NCBI GenBank assembly: GCA_964501335.1
Contig: CAZCTC010000013.1
Span: 89,310-153,309 of the forward strand
Direction of reading: 5' to 3'
Length of the DNA: 64,000 bases
From: CAZCTC01 sp964501335
Lineage (GTDB): Bacteria > Chloroflexota > Anaerolineae > B4-G1 > SLSP01
The stretch's first letter is position 1; each line of letters opens with the position of its first letter. Below the pieces are notes generated by a model. That model worked only from the letters and a program-made list of their open reading frames with translations, made no database searches and was not told the origin of the DNA. Shown one piece after another: positions 61,903 through 64,000 of the stretch. The translations under genes were made by a program, and so were the position numbers.

Positions 61903-63936
61903 CTACGCCGCAAAGAGCCGTATTTTGGTCTCTTTCAACACATCCACCGGTTTACCCAAGACTCTGAGCGAGTCCAGCCCGCCCGCTTTCTGCACCTCCG
62001 GCGTCTGGAAAACTCGGGGATTCTCCAGCCCTTCCACCCCGGCGCGCGAGAACTGCATCGCCAGCGCCAGCAGCGTCGCCGTCGAGGCCGCCGGCAAGCC
62101 GTTCAACCAGCCCAGGTTCTTGTAAGAGAAGGCCGCCGCCCGTTCCTGGCGGCTTTTCGGCGCCAGCCCATAGGCCAGCTCGGCCAGCACATCGTAAAGG
62201 TCGCAGTTATCCAATTCTTCCAACTGCCGCACCAGCGCCGGCGCCCGCCCGCCGTCGGGCAAACGGGCCATCAACGCCCGCCGCTCCGCCGGATCCACCC
62301 ACCGGGCGCGAAATTCTTCCAACGTCGCCGCCTCGGCCAGCACCCGCTCAGCCAGGCGCTGCTTATATTCCTCCACCGTCACCGGCAGGGCCTTGCCGTC
62401 CACATCCGTGAGGATGTAGCGCCCCGCGTCGCTTACATGCACCTCGATCCCTTCCACCTGGATCTGGCGTTCCTTCTCGCCGCCGTCCGGCCCGGCCTCA
62501 TGGCGCTGAACCACAGCCTGGGTGTAGAAATCCTGCCCGAAAAGCCGCGTCGCATTGGTGTAATCATACAGCCGGAACATCAGCTTGCCCGACGCCGGAT
62601 GCAGCCGCGTCCCTCGGCCCACCATCTGATAGAAGGCGATCGGGGAACGCACATATTTAAAGAAGACGATGTTGCGCACCCAGGGCACATCCACCCCGGT
62701 CGTCAACAAATCCACCGTCACCGCGATAAAATTCCGGCGCTCCGCCCCGCGCAGCTCGCTCAATTGCTCCGATCCGCCGGCCGCCGTACATTTGAACGCA
62801 TAGGGATCCAACCGTTCCCGGCCCTGGGCGGCGCACCAATAGGCATACAGATTGTTCAACGCCTCGGCGACCAGATCGGCGTGGCTGTCGCGGACACAGA
62901 AAATGATCGTCTTCTGCTCCGGCCCCCCGCTGGCCAGCAGCCCGGTAAACAGGTCTTTCGCCATCGCCTCCACGCGATCCTTGAGCAGCAGCGTCGCTTC
63001 GAACTGCCCGGCGGCATAGTGCGCTTTGGCCTCGGCCAGCGTCAACGACTGGCCGGTGATCGGATCGAGTAACTGCTTGCCTTCCAGATCGGCCTGGTCC
63101 AATCCGGTCTCCCGTTCGGTCGCCGCTTTCTGGTCCAGGAAAATATCGCGCCGGACGATCTCGCAGGCGGCCAGGTAGCCGTCTTCGATCGCCTGCGCCA
63201 TGGTGTACTCATAGACCGGATCGCCGAAATACTTCAAATTATCGGCGGTGATTTGCACATCGGCGGCGACTTCAGGGCTGGCCTCGGTCCGCTCCAACTG
63301 ACGCGGCGTGGCGGTCAGGCCGATCTGCGCCGCATCCGCGTAACGGGTCAACACCTGCGACCACTGCCCCCAGGCGGAGCGGTGGCACTCGTCGATGACG
63401 ATATGGCTGAAATAACCTTCGGGGTAATGCTGCGTCAGGAAATCCGCGCCGGCGGCTTCATTTTCTACGCCCAACGTCTGATAGGTGGCAATGTGGATCC
63501 GGGCATTCTTCGCCTGATTGATCCCATGGACCAGTTTCACCACGGCGGCGTCGGCGCCGAAGACATTTTGGAAGGCCAGCAGCGCCTGGCTGCGCAATTC
63601 CTCCCGATCGCAGACGAACAGGGCTCGCTTGAGCAGCCCCGCATCCGCAATCCGTTTGAGCAGATGGACGGCAATGAAAGTCTTGCCGGCGCCCGTGGCC
63701 AGCGAAAGTAGCGCCCGGCGCGGCTCGCCGTTGTGTTCACAGCGCGCCAGCTTTTCCAATACGGCCCGGATGGCGGCGTCCTGGTAATAACGGCGGGCCG
63801 CCTCTCCGCCCGAGTACCGGGTCAACAGAGGTTTCGCCGCCGGATCGGTCAACTGGAAGCCGACCCGCTGCTCATAGCGGGCCTGCAGCTCGGCCGGGGT
63901 GGGGAAATTCTCCAGGGGACGCGGAGTGCTGGTCAC
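61903..63936 (-). CDS. hsdR: type I restriction helicase subunit, 5'-truncated
   Basis: 677 residues containing the motor of HsdR: linker FPTPAELQARYEQR, Q-motif R-Y-Y-Q, Walker A ATGAGKT at 80-86, D182-E-C-H185, then LTATP and QMVGRGTRL. In complete HsdR proteins a PD-(D/E)xK nuclease domain of roughly 150-250 residues precedes the linker. Here the reading frame meets a stop just outside a putative insertion-sequence end, so that domain is missing. GTG serves as apparent start, with no ribosome site, which supports interruption. Translocation may remain; DNA cleavage should not. The gene leads the hsdR-hsdS-hsdM order. Confidence 0.85.
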   Translation of the reverse strand: MTSTPRPLENFPTPAELQARYEQRVGFQLTDPAAKPLLTRYSGGEAARRYYQDAAIRAVLEKLARCEHNGEPRRALLSLATGAGKTFIAVHLLKRIADAGLLKRALFVCDREELRSQALLAFQNVFGADAAVVKLVHGINQAKNARIHIATYQTLGVENEAAGADFLTQHYPEGYFSHIVIDECHRSAWGQWSQVLTRYADAAQIGLTATPRQLERTEASPEVAADVQITADNLKYFGDPVYEYTMAQAIEDGYLAACEIVRRDIFLDQKAATERETGLDQADLEGKQLLDPITGQSLTLAEAKAHYAAGQFEATLLLKDRVEAMAKDLFTGLLASGGPEQKTIIFCVRDSHADLVAEALNNLYAYWCAAQGRERLDPYAFKCTAAGGSEQLSELRGAERRNFIAVTVDLLTTGVDVPWVRNIVFFKYVRSPIAFYQMVGRGTRLHPASGKLMFRLYDYTNATRLFGQDFYTQAVVQRHEAGPDGGEKERQIQVEGIEVHVSDAGRYILTDVDGKALPVTVEEYKQRLAERVLAEAATLEEFRARWVDPAERRALMARLPDGGRAPALVRQLEELDNCDLYDVLAELAYGLAPKSRQERAAAFSYKNLGWLNGLPAASTATLLALAMQFSRAGVEGLENPRVFQTPEVQKAGGLDSLRVLGKPVDVLKETKIRLFAA

Positions 63937-63946
63937 GCCGGTAAAG

Positions 63947-64000
63947 TGTCAAGCGACAACTAGAAATTAACATCCGCGACAACTAGAAGTTAACATGGGC
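63947..64000. mobile_element. probable terminal end of an insertion sequence (IS21-like)
   Basis: Begins with TGTCAAG and contains two direct repeats of 21 bases (GCGACAACTAGAA-N-TTAACAT, one mismatch) at 63953-63973 and 63976-63996. Multiple subterminal repeats next to a TG end are typical of IS21-family elements. Only the edge lies in the window, so the family call is tentative; the disruption of hsdR at this point supports an insertion. Confidence 0.5.

Overview
The window looks like the genome of an Anaerolineae-type Chloroflexota bacterium, or a close monoderm relative. Reasons: secreted proteins with long Thr-Pro linkers of the (T-P-T-A)n kind, lipoprotein and membrane anchors but no secretin or other outer-membrane component, a short C-terminal F-L-P-L-I tail on one secreted protein, and a GC-rich core beside AT-rich accessory DNA. 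The organism call is inference.

Layout. (1) 1-747: end of a chromosomal ECF/CbiO-type transporter locus. (2) 748-1186: a leader with a sigma-70-like promoter, a 12-bp palindrome and an attenuator-like set of competing hairpins. (3) 1187-48090: about 47 kb of same-strand, mostly overlapping genes that I read as an integrative conjugative element. It holds a type IV secretion core (VirB6-, VirB2-, VirB3- and VirB4-like), a near complete Tad pilus motor (TadZ, TadA, TadB, TadC, TadE/G-like and a CpaB-like protein), secreted or anchored proteins (M23 peptidase, BNR-type lipoprotein, PPC-domain protein, sortase-like protein with a candidate substrate, two copper-site-less cupredoxin folds, a 949-residue adhesin-like protein), a VirD4/TcpA-like coupling protein, a replication-relaxation protein beside a hairpin-rich intergenic region (candidate oriT), topoisomerase I, an ArdC-like antirestriction protein, an orphan DNA methyltransferase between two paralogues, a 1788-residue methylase-helicase and a tyrosine recombinase. 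(4) 48271-49254: an aldo/keto reductase. (5) 49354-63936: a mostly minus-strand defence island. A four-gene operon encodes a twin-ATPase histidine-kinase-like protein, a receiver-domain protein, a DNA cytosine methyltransferase and Vsr. A type I restriction-modification locus (hsdR-hsdS-hsdM) is followed by a DUF6602-like PD-(D/E)xK protein. There are also an HNH protein, a TPR protein, an acetyltransferase-like protein and an hsdM remnant. (6) 63947-64000: the probable end of an insertion sequence that has cut off the start of hsdR.

How it may work. The transfer operon appears to join two normally separate machines, a VirB/VirD4-type conjugation pore and a Tad-type pilus motor, in one transcription unit probably driven from the leader promoter. 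The replication/antirestriction block would prepare and protect the transferred DNA. No recognisable relaxase is visible. The kinase-receiver-Dcm-Vsr operon is the most unusual part of the defence island: a complete two-component signalling pair is physically tied to a modification/repair pair, with no obvious restriction nuclease other than Vsr.
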